In this document: in pieces, positions 23,191 to 35,700 of the stretch
Layout of the letters: each line of letters opens with the position of its first letter
Numbering within the stretch: the stretch's first letter is position 1
From: Bombyx mori
Lineage: Eukaryota; Arthropoda; Insecta; Lepidoptera; Bombycidae
Length of the DNA stretch: 64,000 nucleotides
Assembly: GCF_030269925.1 (NCBI RefSeq)
Contig: NC_085129.1
Coordinates: 16,979,501-17,043,500 of the forward strand
Direction: 5' to 3'
The notes under the pieces: model-generated
Told to the model about the DNA's origin: nothing
Database searches by the model: none
What the model saw: only the letters and a program-made list of their open reading frames with translations
Translations under genes and position numbers: made by a program

Positions 23191-23603
23191 ATCGAGAGGT
23201 GAATGGCTGTTTAGTTTAAGCGACATTTCGCTTAACACGCGCCATTTATCTTTATTTGATATCAGTATCAACAATTCGATGTATTTTAATTAAACTTCAA
23301 TCATGTTTACCACATTCAAGGTCGCGATTCCGATCCGGTGGTAGATTCATTCGTGAAGCAATTGCTCTTGAGTTGTTAGCAAATCCCACCCCTCCTGGCT
23401 GAACCTTTGTTTGCCCACCTGTCCTAGTGAAACTGGAAAGGCCTCCGGGCCACCGGTAATCTTTCAATCATAAAAAGAACCACATTCAAATAGATGAAGC
23501 TTTATTGTCATGATATTTGTTTCCAAATGTTTAAACTTTAAATGGCTCACCTGTATAGTTTTGAAAAAATGTCGCTTAAATCAAATAGCCTTTCACACGT
23601 CGA
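23191..23603 (+). mobile_element. MITE family M copy 1, with nested SINE
   Basis: Ends carry TTTAAGCGACATTT on the left and its inverse AAATGTCGCTTAAA before TAGCCTTTCACACGTCGA on the right. The interior has the family marker ATCAACAATTCGATGT. Interrupted by 23320-23478. Confidence 0.8.
23320..23478 (-). mobile_element. SINE-like element (family C) nested in MITE, 11-bp duplication
   Basis: Flanked by ACCACATTCAA at 23309-23319 and 23479-23489, so insertion into the older MITE is direct. The body matches family C. Confidence 0.85.
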
Positions 23604-23673
23604 AGTATGAGCAACGGTTCTTAGAGGACGTCTGAATTTGTGAGCGTTGGTGTTTATTGTTGGTGAGATGTCT

Positions 23674-23889
23674 TGTGAGTCCGCACGGGTAGGTACCACC
23701 GTCCTGCCTAGTTCTGCCGTGAAGCAGTAATGCGTTTCGGTGTGAAGTTGTTGTACTATACAAACTGAGACCTTATTACTTATGTCTCGAGGTGGGTGGC
23801 GGCATTTACCTTGTAGATAACCTATGGGCTCCAGTAACCACTTAACACCAGGTGGGCCGGGAGCTCGTCCAACCACCTAAGCAATAAAA
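23674..23889 (+). mobile_element. tRNA-derived SINE (family B), 3' part
   Basis: GTGAGTCCGCACGGGTAGGT to AAGCAATAAAAAA, directly after MITE copy 1. Confidence 0.8.
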
Positions 23890-24083
23890 AATCTAATATA
23901 GTATAAGGACAAAATTGTCGAAGTTAACTTACGTATATATAATATAGTATAAAGAGAAAATTGTCTAAATTAACTTATATTTTTTTTATGATCAATTGAA
24001 TTTTTGTAAATAAATGACATAAATACGTGCAAACAAATCTTTTATTTAGAAAACATAGGTACCTAATTCGATTTGTTTTTATT

Positions 24084-24358
24084 GAAGTGAAACTTCTTTA
24101 GGCGCGTGGAGAGTAAAATTTGAACTCCTGACAGATTCGTTACGGCTCGCTTAGAAAAGATACGATTTAGGAAGAGCGAGAGTGAGAAAATAGACAGAGT
24201 CTCGCGAACCATTCGACCGTGGAGAGAGGGAAAAGGACAAAGCGAGCTAGGTAGTTTCTCTTATACGCAGCATTCCCTATTACAAGAGAAGTTTGAATGA
24301 AGATGAAAAATGAGGAAAACCACAATACTACACACTGCAAAAGAAGTTTCACTTCTTT
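24084..24358. mobile_element. Possible MITE with GAAGTGAAACTTCTTT ends
   Basis: GAAGTGAAACTTCTTT at about 24087 is inverted at 24341-24356 (AAAGAAGTTTCACTTC). Interior about 240 bp, non-coding. Confidence 0.45.
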
Positions 24359-24639
24359 CACGTGCACCACCTTGCACGCGAACCATTTTTTTAAAATAGA
24401 GCTTTACAGGGAACTTTTAGATCGTTTAAACTTCAGCATCGATTCGGAATGCCGTTTCACCGGTTCAGAAGTATCGGCACAAACTCTCGGCTACATTTTC
24501 GAGAAAGCGGCACGACACGAGAACCCTCTCATCGTGGCCGCCGGAAACCACATACCCGATCCTGCGGACCAAATGGTAAACAGTCGACGTCGCCCAAAAC
24601 ACGTCATTTCGGATCCTCCCGATCCACTAATGGTGCTTT

Positions 24640-24915
24640 TAGCTACCCCAAGCACCGGTCATGGTTCTCGTCGAACCCGTCGCTTGCGACGAAGGGCTCG
24701 GCGAGTAAATTAACCCACAGACACAGCCCACTGAGTTTCTCGTCGGATCTTCTCAGTGGGTCGCGTTTCCTATCCGGTGGTAGATTCTGCGAAGCACCGC
24801 TCTTGCTAGGGTTAGTGTTAGCAATGTCGTCAGGTTTGAGCCCCGCGAGCTCTCCTTCTTGTTATGGGTACGATGAAATGGCGTATCAAGGCCATCAGAA
24901 TAAGTAGGAAAAAAA
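24640..24915 (+). mobile_element. Bm1-like SINE
   Basis: AAGCACCGGTCATGGTTCTC at the left through CAGCCCACTGAGTTTCTCGT to CATCAGAATAAGTAGGAAAA at the right. Confidence 0.8.
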
Positions 24916-25287
24916 TCGGCTTTAAATAAATATATATAGGGTTTTAACTTCAATTTTATAAACATCAAATTTTAAAACATATTTTCAAAGTTATCTTAAT
25001 TATATAATTAATATTGACGTTGTCACTGCAGTAAATAAAACTCAGTGTTCAATAGACCCTGTCATTTATTACACGAAAAAAAAATGCATTAACCATAAAT
25101 GGCGTTACACAAATGTCTTCTCCCTTCTTCACGACAAACAACTTGTTGGAATCTCGGGTCACGGGCATTTCAAAATACAACATTTGCTTGAATGATTCTT
25201 TCGTACACTTGCCAACAATAGATCGTCAATAAAACATTTGTAGAAAAATATATTATTTAGACTTTTTTTTCCTGTCAGCTCATTTTA

Positions 25288-25520
25288 CAAGGGTGAAAAG
25301 CTGTTTGGTTTAGGCGACATTTAGCTTACTGCGCGACATTTAATTGAAAGTGCATTTTATTTGATATTAGCATCAACAGTACGATGTTTTGAATTGAACT
25401 CCATTTAAATAGCTGAAGTTTTTTTTTGGTCATGATATTTTTCTAAATTTTAAATTTTAAATGGCACTCCTGTATAGTTGCAATAATGTCGCTTAATCTA
25501 AATAACATTTCACCCCTCGA
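25288..25520 (+). mobile_element. MITE family M copy 2
   Basis: Left end GGGTGAAAAGCTGTTTGGTT, right end TGTCGCTTAATCTAAATAAC then TTTCACCCCTCGA. 233 bp, uninterrupted. Confidence 0.85.
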
Positions 25521-26726
25521 TATCAAAACATAATATTGTATTATTTCTACATCTACGTGGAGTCGTATTTGTGTTGCCAGGAAAAAAGTAGGTTCCTTTT
25601 CAAATATCCAACGAAAACGAAAAAGTTTAAACGAAGGCGGTGTGATATCGGTCTTTAAGGAACTTTCTAAATGTTTTCATTTGTACATTATTATAATATT
25701 AATTTTCATAAAAAATCTTAATTGAAAAAATATTATGAGATGATTAATTCAATTATTAATGGAACATCCAATAAATATTCTTGATAACATTAAATTGCAC
25801 TCTACAATAAAATATTTCATTAAAATAAAATAATACAAACATTTTAGTTATTTCGAAATACTAAAATAAAATAAAATTGCTTGCATTCGAATACAGAGGA
25901 CTTTCTAAAATCTACTTTTTTTAAATATTATTTTACAGAATTCAATTAGAAGAATTTTAATTAGTGACCCTGCGGTAGCGTTACACTATCAACTCTTGAC
26001 GTCACAACAATTAAAACAACGGTGTGCGAGATAGACAACCACAACGCCATTTTGAAATGAATGTCGATGCTATTTTCACCAATTAATTTCACACAGCATA
26101 AATAGTCCTACATAATGAAATTTCCACGAAAATTTCATTTAATACTCATAATGGCGGTTTTTCGCTGCCATGTCCTTAACGATGAGGGTCGGTGTAAAAC
26201 CGTTTCAACTTTAAATACACACTGCTTTAAAAAAAAACCGCACCCTTTAATTAAAACACAGCCAGTATTCGTAGCAGAAATGGCGGTTTCCTGTGTCGTA
26301 AGGACAACAAATGCTGCCATACAACAATAACTTATAAAACAACATTCACTTAAAACAAACAAACAAATACTTCTCGTTTTTCGTGTGTGTCTAAATGTTT
26401 CGCGTTCTATTACCGGTTCAGAGCAGGCTTTGGATGCCGCCATATTCCTTCACGATAAGCTACACTCCGCTTATCATTTCTCAATTCAATGAAACGTTTT
26501 AAGGAACATATAAAATACACTATTCATTGGAAAACAAAAATTAAATTAATCTGTTTGTATGAAAAACTGTCATCCGAACTAAACTTGTACGACGTGTAAT
26601 TACCTCGCTTAAATAATTCCAATTCAATTGTTTGATATGAATTCTATTGTGAAAATTCAATTGATTGAATGAATTAAATGAACCACTCTTTAACTTAAGA
26701 ATTTTTACTATATTAAAATAGGCATT
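25521..26726. other. AT-rich spacer
   Basis: Short open frames at 26115-26443 lack any family feature. No gene recognised. Confidence 0.5.
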
Positions 26727-27115
26727 CGATTAAAACTCTCACTATTACAATTAATTGAATTACAATTTAAAAACACAATTGAAATGCTCAAAATTGAATT
26801 AAATGTATATTTATGTTCTCAAACAAAAAAATCCATAGATTGTATGATTATGAAGATAAGAACCTCATATTCAATATTTCAATTAATGGAAATATTATAA
26901 CTAATTGATAATAATTAACTTCCAATTAAAACTCTCAATTATTTGAATTACAATTTAAAATCTCAGTTAAGATGCTCAAAAATTTAATTAAATGTATTCT
27001 TATGTGCGAACATCGAAAATCAAGAAAATCTATAGATTTTTTTACTTGAATAGACAAGAAGAACCTATAATCGAAATTCAATATTTCAATTAATCGTATT
27101 ATTATAATAATTAAA
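26727..27115. repeat. Imperfect tandem duplication, period about 196
   Basis: TTAAAACTCTC near 26730 and 26926 begin two AT-rich units, each followed by TGAATTACAATTTAAAA and later TTCAATATTTCAATTAAT. Confidence 0.7.
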
Positions 27116-27272
27116 TTACTATTCTCACTTAGTCTGAGTTATACATATAATTAGGAATACAAATACTTTAAGCACACTTCACTAGTCGAATTCAGCGTAC
27201 ATCGTTTTTTGAAAACATACGTACATATATTTCGACGTTATCAAGACTCATGCGTTTGTCGCCACAAATGAG

Positions 27273-27548
27273 GTCAGCCCAAAAGTGGCCTATCCTACAT
27301 TTTTTCACATTTGTGGTTCTACTATATTGCAATTTATTTAAAACATAATAAATTTTGATGCAAAACCGGCCTATCCCTAGTTTCGCCCGTAGACAACAGA
27401 TGGCTCAGTCAACATTATTTTTGTGCGTTTTGTTTTTGCCTATGAGGCAGTGTGAAAGTAAATTCAGACCTCATTGTCTCCATACTTACTATAAGCTGTA
27501 AGCTTTTTACTGTAAGCTCAGGTATGCTTGGGCCACTTTTGCGCTGAC
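27273..27548. mobile_element. MITE family G copy 1
   Basis: Left GTCAGCCCAAAAGTGGCCTA, right in reverse complement GTCAGCGCAAAAGTGGCCCA. Interior AACATAATAAATTTTGATGC is shared with copies at 46326 and 47854. Confidence 0.85.
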
Positions 27549-27888
27549 GATACAGTTCTAAAATCTTAATGTGTTTGTTTGTCAATTTAACCTTGATTTT
27601 TTTTGTAGAATTTAAAGTATTTAAAACTGATGTTTTTTATATTTTTTTTAATTCATTACACGAACTCACAGTTGGCAGAATTTTGGCAGTGCAAATCTCT
27701 TTGTCCGTTTCGTTAATATTTTATTTATTTCGTTAAAAACCGTTTTGATTATTTTAATTATAAATAATATAAATTATTCTATTCTGACTCTAGGAGGTGA
27801 TGCTATGCGTCTCTCCTGTTTCAATTTGGCTATTTCCGATTTCGCTATCCTGTGTAAAAAAAATATTTATTAAATAATTCGTATATAC

Positions 27889-28131
27889 AAAAGGATGATA
27901 GGCTATTTGGTTCAAGCGACATTTTTGAAGCTTCACAGGAGAGCCATTTTAAGTTTAATTTTTGTAAAAAAAATATCATAACAAAAAAACTTCTTCAGAT
28001 GTTTACCGAATGGGGTAAACTTAATTGAAATTCAATTAAAAACGTCGAACTGTTGTTGTTGATACCAAATAAAACGAAATTTTGATTACAAAGGTAAATG
28101 TCGCTTAAACCAAATAGCCCTAACGCCCTTG
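27889..28131 (-). mobile_element. MITE family M copy 3
   Basis: Ends GGCTATTTGGTTCAAGCGAC and TCGCTTAAACCAAATAGCCC; the interior is inverted relative to the other copies. Confidence 0.8.
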
Positions 28132-28270
28132 GTATACATAAAAGGGTTGTGACGGCTCGTACCCTTAAAGTAGGAACTAAATTGAGGGTTTCATATTAAA
28201 AGACCTCATAACTGTTTACGGGAGACGAATCGGATACAAAATAAAAAATAGAAAATAAATTTTAATAAAT

Positions 28271-28464
28271 TTGAATTAAAAATAGTGTAAGAAAAAATGA
28301 TTATATTGAAAAAAAAAAAAAACGTGGGGTGCATGGTATCAGTTGTTATAAATATTTTATGAACAGATATGTGTAGAAGGGTTATTTTGATAATATCCTG
28401 AAAAGCACCCCACGCTTTTTTTTTTACAATAAAATCATTTTTTCTTACTCTATTTTTAATTCAA
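28271..28464. repeat. Long imperfect hairpin
   Basis: About 60-bp arms: TTGAATTAAAAATAGTGTAA to CGTGGGGTGC on the left, GCACCCCACG to TATTTTTAATTCAA on the right, with a loop of about 65 bp. Probably a MITE. Confidence 0.75.
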
Positions 28465-28945
28465 TTTTTTTCAATTTTTACAATATATTTTTTTAATATT
28501 GAATTGTCATCGGTCCTTAATAAGTATACCAAATTTCGAGTTAATCCGACGTTTTGAAAGGGGTCAAAATCATGTTCAAAGATTCTGTTACATACAAACA
28601 TACATACGTCTGAAGATAATATAAAAGCGTATTAAAAAGGAGGGGTTTAGCCCTACTACAAAATCTGCTGGTTCTCCCCAACATTGAATCTTAGTGTCAG
28701 ATGTTTCGAATTATTCCAGTTCCTGTGTCGGCAGACGAGCATGAGAATCGATGGTGAGTGCTAAACGTTGTCCATGGTCAGCAATACCAAAGGCACAGTC
28801 CGTCCGCTGCCGCTAAATTAGCTATCGAGACACGTCATCGATTTGCTTATTATTTAGTTTGCGGCGAAAATAGTCAGAGTCGCCTCGATCACTGGTTCCA
28901 GTTCTGTAGCTAGTTAAATAAAGCATATTGTTGTTAGGGAAGTTT

Positions 28946-29095
28946 TTTTTTTTGTTATTGCCCTTGTAGACAGACGAGCATACGACCCAACTGGTGGTGA
29001 GTGGTTACCGTCGCCCATGGATTTCAGCAATGCCTGGGGCAGAGCCAAGCCGCTGCCTACCGTTAAGTACTCTCCACAAGCCTCGTTTGATTTTT
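28946..29095 (-). mobile_element. BMC1-like LINE 3' fragment
   Basis: Antisense copy of the end of the intact LINE, including the last coding bases (CTCTCCACAAGCCTCGTTTG) and the poly-A end. A more diverged piece lies at 28733-28820. Confidence 0.85.
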
Positions 29096-29137
29096 GATCA
29101 CTATTATTATTAATATCTAAATTTTTATAGAATTATA

Positions 29138-29563
29138 TCGAGGCATGAAAGGCTATTTGATTTAAGCGACATTTATCTTTGTAATCAAAGAAGCATTTTA
29201 TTTAGTATCAGCTTCAACAGTACAATGTTTTTAATTGAACTTCAATAAAGTTTACTCCATTGAAATGACCGAAGAAGTTTGTTTTGTTAGGATATTTTTT
29301 TTCCAAAATGTTTAAACTTTAAATGGCTCTCCTGTAAATTAGCAAAAATCCAGCCCACTGAGTTTTTAGCCGGATCTTCTCAGTGGGTCGCGTTTCCGAT
29401 CCGGTGGTAGATTCTGCGAAGCACTGCTCTTGCTAGGGCCAGTATTAGCAACACTCCCGGTTTGAGCCCCGTGAGCTCACTTAATAGCTTGAATCTAGAA
29501 TACCACCTCATAGAAAAATTGCAAAAATGTCGCTTAAGCCAAATAACCTTTCTCCCCTCGATA
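29138..29563 (+). mobile_element. MITE family M copy 4, with nested SINE
   Basis: Left TATCGAGGCATGAAAGGC, right AACCTTTCTCCCCTCGATA. Split by a Bm1-like SINE at 29350-29520. Confidence 0.85.
29350..29520 (+). mobile_element. Bm1-like SINE nested in MITE, 8-bp duplication
   Basis: GCAAAAAT at 29342-29349 and 29521-29528 flanks a truncated Bm1-like body beginning CCAGCCCACTGAG. Confidence 0.8.
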
Positions 29564-29712
29564 CAATAAAGCGGCCATATTGATCCGCATCGCTCTTGAT
29601 TCCACATTTCACGCAGCCCTCCACGCAACCAGAGACGGACACCGATGGAGAAAGTTCTGAAGAGAAAGGCTGGTCACGACCCTCGGTAGCGAGGAGAAGC
29701 ATCATTAATTAC

Positions 29713-32700
29713 CTTAATAAGAGGAACAGCGCCATGTAGTTACACGCTATGAGCATGTAGAACACGTAGGACCACGACCCCGAGCTGGAGACGATGCCGG
29801 CCAGCATGGGCCCTATGGCCGCACCTGGTTTTAAATCGAGAAGCACATGACCCATCTGAACGCCACCATGACACATGAGGTCTCATTATTATCATTATTT
29901 TATTGCATGAGTAGAAGAGCTGACAGCCCACCTGGTGTGAAGTGTTTACCGGAGCCCATAGACATCTACAGCGTAAACGCCGACACCCAGCTTGAGATAT
30001 AAGTTCTAAGGTCTCCGTATAGTTACGACGGTTGCCCCACTTTACAAACCGAAACGCATTACTGCTTCACGGCAGGAATAGACGGGGTAGTGGTACCTAC
30101 CCGTGCGGACTCACGCGAGGTCTTACCACCAGTAATTACGCAAATTATAATTTTGCGGGTTTGATTTTTATTACGTTATGTTATTCCTTCACCGTGGAAG
30201 TCAATCGTGAACATTTTTAAGTACGTATGTCATTAGAAAAATCGGTACCCGCCTGCGGGATTCGAACACCGGTGCATCGCTCGATACGAATGCACCGGAC
30301 GTCTCTTATCCTTTAGCCCACGACGACTTCAGACTTATTGGTCAATCAGTAATGTCAAACACAAAAAAGCACTCACCAACACTCCCAGTGCCGTCAATAA
30401 TGGCGGTGACCGTCGCCAGAGCCTGGGAATTACCAGCCAGACTGCTATGTGTACCTGCATACATATATAATTACAATAGTTGCTTTTATATATTTTTAAC
30501 CGACATCAAAAAAGAGGACGGTAGGCAGCGGCTTGACTCTGCCCCTGGCATTGCTGAAGTCCATGGGCGTCGGTAACCACTCACCATCATGTGGGCCGTA
30601 CGCTCGTATGCCTACTAGGGCAATAAAATAAAAAAAACTTGCCATAAAGTTAAAGTTAATGACACAGCAAAGTATTTTAGTACTTATGTTTCTTTTAGAC
30701 ATGTAAGATTTTCGCATAGTTCCCGAAACTCGAGACATGACGATGGAACTGCTTCCAGACACGATAATATTATAACAATTATATCCGGAAATGTATTTAG
30801 TAAAGTCCTTGTATGTACAGCGCGCAATGTGACACAAAATGAAAAACGAACGACGCGCGAGGTCAACGAACTCAATACCAGCTGATTTCACGTTACATTA
30901 CGGTTTCATGAAAACGACAAACATTTTTATTTGGTTTTACAAATGAATATTGTTATCCGTTTATTTAGGGCGAGAACTACCTATGTCTTTTCGGTACAGC
31001 GGACATAGATTTTTTTCTAAGGAAGTGCAGAAAAAAAAAAATTCGCGTTTGTATATTGGAAGTCCTCGCCGAACCCGTTGCTTGCGACGAAGGGCTCGAC
31101 GAGTAAATTAACCCACAGACACAGCCCACTTAGTTTCTCGTCGGATCTTCTCAGTGGGTCGCGTTTCCGAACCGGTGGTAGATTCTGCGAAGCAACACCT
31201 CCGGTTTGAGCCCCGAGAGCTCACCTAGAAGCTAGGGTAAAGCTGAAATAGCCTCTCAAGGCTATCAGCATAGGTAGGAACAAAATAAAAAAAATGAAAA
31301 TTTGGAAGACAGCTCACCTAACTCCGCGCTAACGGCAGTAGTGATGAGCGCGTAAGGACCGTTCACGAGCACACCGCTTAATATCAACAGCCAAACGTTC
31401 AGTGTATACGAGCTGGCTCCCCAGGTCTGGTAAACGAGGAGCTGTGACATACAAAAATACAACTTACGCTTTTTTGCTTTGGTTTGCCGAATTATAGTGG
31501 GCGCTCCGGTTAAGTGGCACGGTCGTGACCATTCGCTAAACTACTTTACACTCTAGCCAAAATATCCGATCACCGCCTGAGACGGAATCCATGAGAAGCA
31601 GGAAGGCCACTGGAGTCAACTGCAACTAGACACGAGGTCTTATTCTCGAAGGACGCCTGACCAGGGGTTCATCGGTGCAAACGACTACGTCGGCCATCTA
31701 GGTCCCTCCGAATCATCGGGACCAGAGCTGGAGAACACCCTTAACTAGTCCCCGACCTAATCGGTGAATCGGAGGATCGATGCAGATATCCTTACACTTC
31801 CTAAACCACAACCGATCCTCACTAGGATTCCTCCTATTGCCCATTCCAATGTCAGCCGAGCATCGGTGACGCAAGGGGACACATCCTAGTCTCTACCGGA
31901 CAAAAATCACCAGTGGCATTTGATCGCATTTAACAGGCAGCAGTGACCACTAATCGTCAATAATAAGTACAAGTTCCCAAAGATCACTAAGCAATCAAAA
32001 AAGTACTAAATCTTTCTCTTATAAATACACAAGTAAAGTATTAATTTCACACCGATACTAAATAAACTACAGGCTATATTTTATCGTTAAAAGGGATTTT
32101 TCCAGACCACCACTGCAAAAAAAACATAAAGACCTTAAGGGCGTCACACACGGCGAAGATACTATAATATGAAAATATATATTATCTTAACCATGTGTGA
32201 TAGTTCATCTTCTTCTTTTTCTTATCCCACTAGGTGGGGTCGACACAGCTAATTTTTCTCCTCCATTCTCTTCTATCAGCCGTCATCTCAACACTCACTC
32301 CTCTCTCTCTCATATCGTCATTCACACACTCCATCCATGTCTTCTTCGGTCGACCTCTTTCCCCTCTACCTTGACTATCATTTCATTACATCTCCGAGTC
32401 ACATGCATATTCTCTCTACGCATCACATGCCCATACCACGCTAACCATCCGCCCTTTTGATGTGTGATAGTTCATACAAAGCGATATTGTGTGTTAAGAT
32501 AAAATATTATATTATCTTCACCGTGTGTGACGCCCCTTACGCGTTTATCAAACTTAAGCATAAGCATGTATCCAATTATCCATAAAAACGTAATGCTCAC
32601 CGAGGGCGCGCAGAGCATATAAAAAACCACGCAGACGATTCCGGGACAGCCCGTGCAGTCGGACACGAGCCCCGCCAGGATCGCGCCCACAGCCCCGCCC

Positions 32701-35700
32701 ACGTCGAACACTATGCTTAGCTTGCCAGATTGCTTGGCTGTTAGGTTAGCTAACAAACAGAATACGCTTTTTTCAATCGACTTCTTGACCGGGTGTATTG
32801 GGTACCAGATCAAAACATTCTATTCCTATCAGGCCATAGACGTCTACTGCTGGACAAAGGTCTCCCCCAAGCCCCACCACAACGATCGCCCCCTGCGCTG
32901 CTTATATCCAACGCATCCCGGCCAACCTCAATAGGTCATCGGTCTATCCAATAGATCAAAGTATATCTGACATGAGCCTTCTAAACATACACCACAATAC
33001 TCCACTGAAAATAATCGGCTAGACAGTCAGAACTTTGCGGCAGAGTTGCATGGATACCATTTAGTAATCGCAGGGGCTGGTTGCAGGGGACGTCTTGTGA
33101 GCCAGCACCAGTAGGGCTCATCACCACGGAGATATAGTACTAACCACTTAGTTCTGCGAGAGCTGTTTGCTGTGAGTTCGGTCATCTATTAAACAAAAAG
33201 CTTCATAACATTGTAAAAACTTGAATACAAGTTACTAAACTAGATGAACCATCGGCTTTGCGGCAGAAATAGGCAGGGTTGAGGCATCTACCCGTATGGC
33301 TCCAGTACCTCAACCACCAGTATGTATATTGTGGTCATTGCAGTACACCGGTACAATATTCAGAGAACTCTGTGGCTCATCCTCCGGGAAATCCCCTAGT
33401 CGCTTCACGACATCCACGACACGAATAAGATCACACCACACATGACCAAATCAATCAAAGACCTCACTATAGCACGTGCCAACGAAACAATAATACGATC
33501 GATACTTACTCGATGTCTTTATGTACAACGGCAGCCAATACAAGAATGTATAGCTGACTAGTTTGGCGAAGAATAACGAGAGAGAGAACTCCACCACTCC
33601 TGGGATGGAGAGCGCCCTGGACAGAGACACGGCGCTGCTCCCGGAGAGCGAGGGGCGGCGGAGCAGCGAGGTGTGCTCGGTGGGCTCCTCCTGTTACGGA
33701 CACTGTTACGTATGCAGACCGTAGCACGGACTACGAGCGTCGCTACGAGATCTCTTGAAATTTGTGGAGAATACTCATCGGTAGGCAGAAGCTGAGCTGC
33801 GCTGGCATTGTCATTAGCGAATGCAACTAGCCACCATTAGAGGGTTCGTATGCTCATCTACCGACGAGGGTAAAAAAGAAAACTGTAGATTTGCCAGTGT
33901 CCATAGCCGTATAAAGTAATAATTTGAACTTACTGTCAATGTATCTATTAAAAAAACTATAACAAATAAAACCAGATCCGTTCTTAGGCTTTTAATTCTA
34001 ATAAATTTCTAACGCATATTTCGCACAGCCCGCAAAGAAAGACGATTGAGTAGAATAATTGGTTAACTCGATTCAATTGAGTTATTTAATTGGTTTTTGT
34101 TCGTTACAATACTCACGTGTTGCGTGTTAGCCGAATACCTGTTACTTCTTAGACTTGCACCCTGCGGAAGACGTTCATTTTTATTGTTTACAATTTTAGA
34201 ATAATTTCTTTAACGCATAGTAAAGTAAGATTATAGTAATATATACTAGTACTAAGTAATATATAGTAATTCAATTACTCTGCATTAAAATTTTAATATA
34301 TAATTTTTTTTTGTATCTGTAGAAACTCAACTCATAAAAGCTGTGTTCGCTGAAACTTCATATAATAATGTAGTCCCTCTTGAAGAATGATCTCGGAATC
34401 TTAATTATTTCGGCTGCACTCTTCGAACCCAAGTCCTTGGATGGAGGAATGGATTCAGTGGTCCGGACCATACAGATTCAAAGATAACACCACCAGTTCA
34501 AGGCACAATATCTTGAGACAAAAGGATGACCGCCTCAAAAACTAGTTGTGAGGGTCACGTGAGAAACTCAGCCCTCTATAAAAGTTTTTTTTATTGCTTA
34601 GATGGGTGGGCGAGCTCACAGCACACCTAGTGCTAAGTGCGCTGTACGTAAATCTCAGTATAGTTACAATGACTGCCCCGCCTTTCAAACCGAAACGCAT
34701 TACTGCTTCACGGCAGAAATAGGCAGGCAGTGTGGCACCTACCCGTGCGGACTCACAAGAGGTCCTACCACCAGTAATTACGCAAATTATAATTATTCCT
34801 TCACCGTGGATTTCCTTCCTTTCTTCCAACTCCTTCAGTTTCTTTTGTAGTCCTCAGCGGGAATGGAATACACGAGTCGACGGATCTGAAACGGGCTCAC
34901 TCACCTGGTCTCCGACTAGAACTTGGGTCGGTTCAGCATCGTGGCTGACGATTTCTGCTTCATCCTCTTCATCAGACTTGGTGCATTGTCTGATGGGCTG
35001 TTGTGAAGACATTCAATGGATTAGTTTGTACATTATACTGCTAAGCTAAAGCTAGTAGCCAATATCTTCGAAGCTATAAAATGTCAATAAATGAGAAGGG
35101 CTGATTCGGTGGCGCCATATTTAGCGCCCTCGATTGCGGTATCGTCGGAGCTCGGCTAACTTTTTTTATTGCTTAGATGTGTGGACGAGCTCACAATTCA
35201 CCTGCTTCGTGCTACGACAGAGCCTAGCCGATGGAGGCGCATAGACGCCATCACACTTACCAACCAGCCTTCTTGAAGAGCGGTGCCTCCATCCTAAGAA
35301 CTGTCGTTTCGTCTGCTAAGCTCGATCACCCTATTTGCCCCTACGATGTCTGACGATGGTGTTAATAACTGTGGCTTCTCCGACGTATATATTATTAAAT
35401 GTATAGTATCTATAGTATTTGGTTCCTATCTCCGATTATTTATTTATTCAATGAATAATTGAAGCTGGCTGTCAAAGTTCTCAGATACAAGTAAAGTTTT
35501 ACTGAATATTTAAAGATTTTGGGTAACTTTCCCGCAAAGCCATTTCTTATTTTGTATGTCGGACGACATTGACGTCATTATTCAATACTAGCGAAGTCCG
35601 GTAAGGCTTCGTTGTGACTACAATGTTTATGTGATACTCACAGTATTCCGTTCTCCAGGGACCAGGCCCACGTATTTAGGTTCCGGGACGAGAAACAGCC

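Noticed and set aside
26115..26443. Two overlapping frames of 71 and 102 codons
   Set aside because: No motif, no splice context, low-complexity surroundings.
30441..30454. Acceptors closer to SLC37 exon 11 (TAG or CAG at 30442-30447)
   Set aside because: Both break phase; the acceptor at 30455 gives the family sequence GTHSSLAGN.
32737..32749. Alternative acceptor for SLC37 exon 9 at 32738
   Set aside because: It keeps phase but deletes four residues that align with the family; the acceptor at 32750 restores full alignment.
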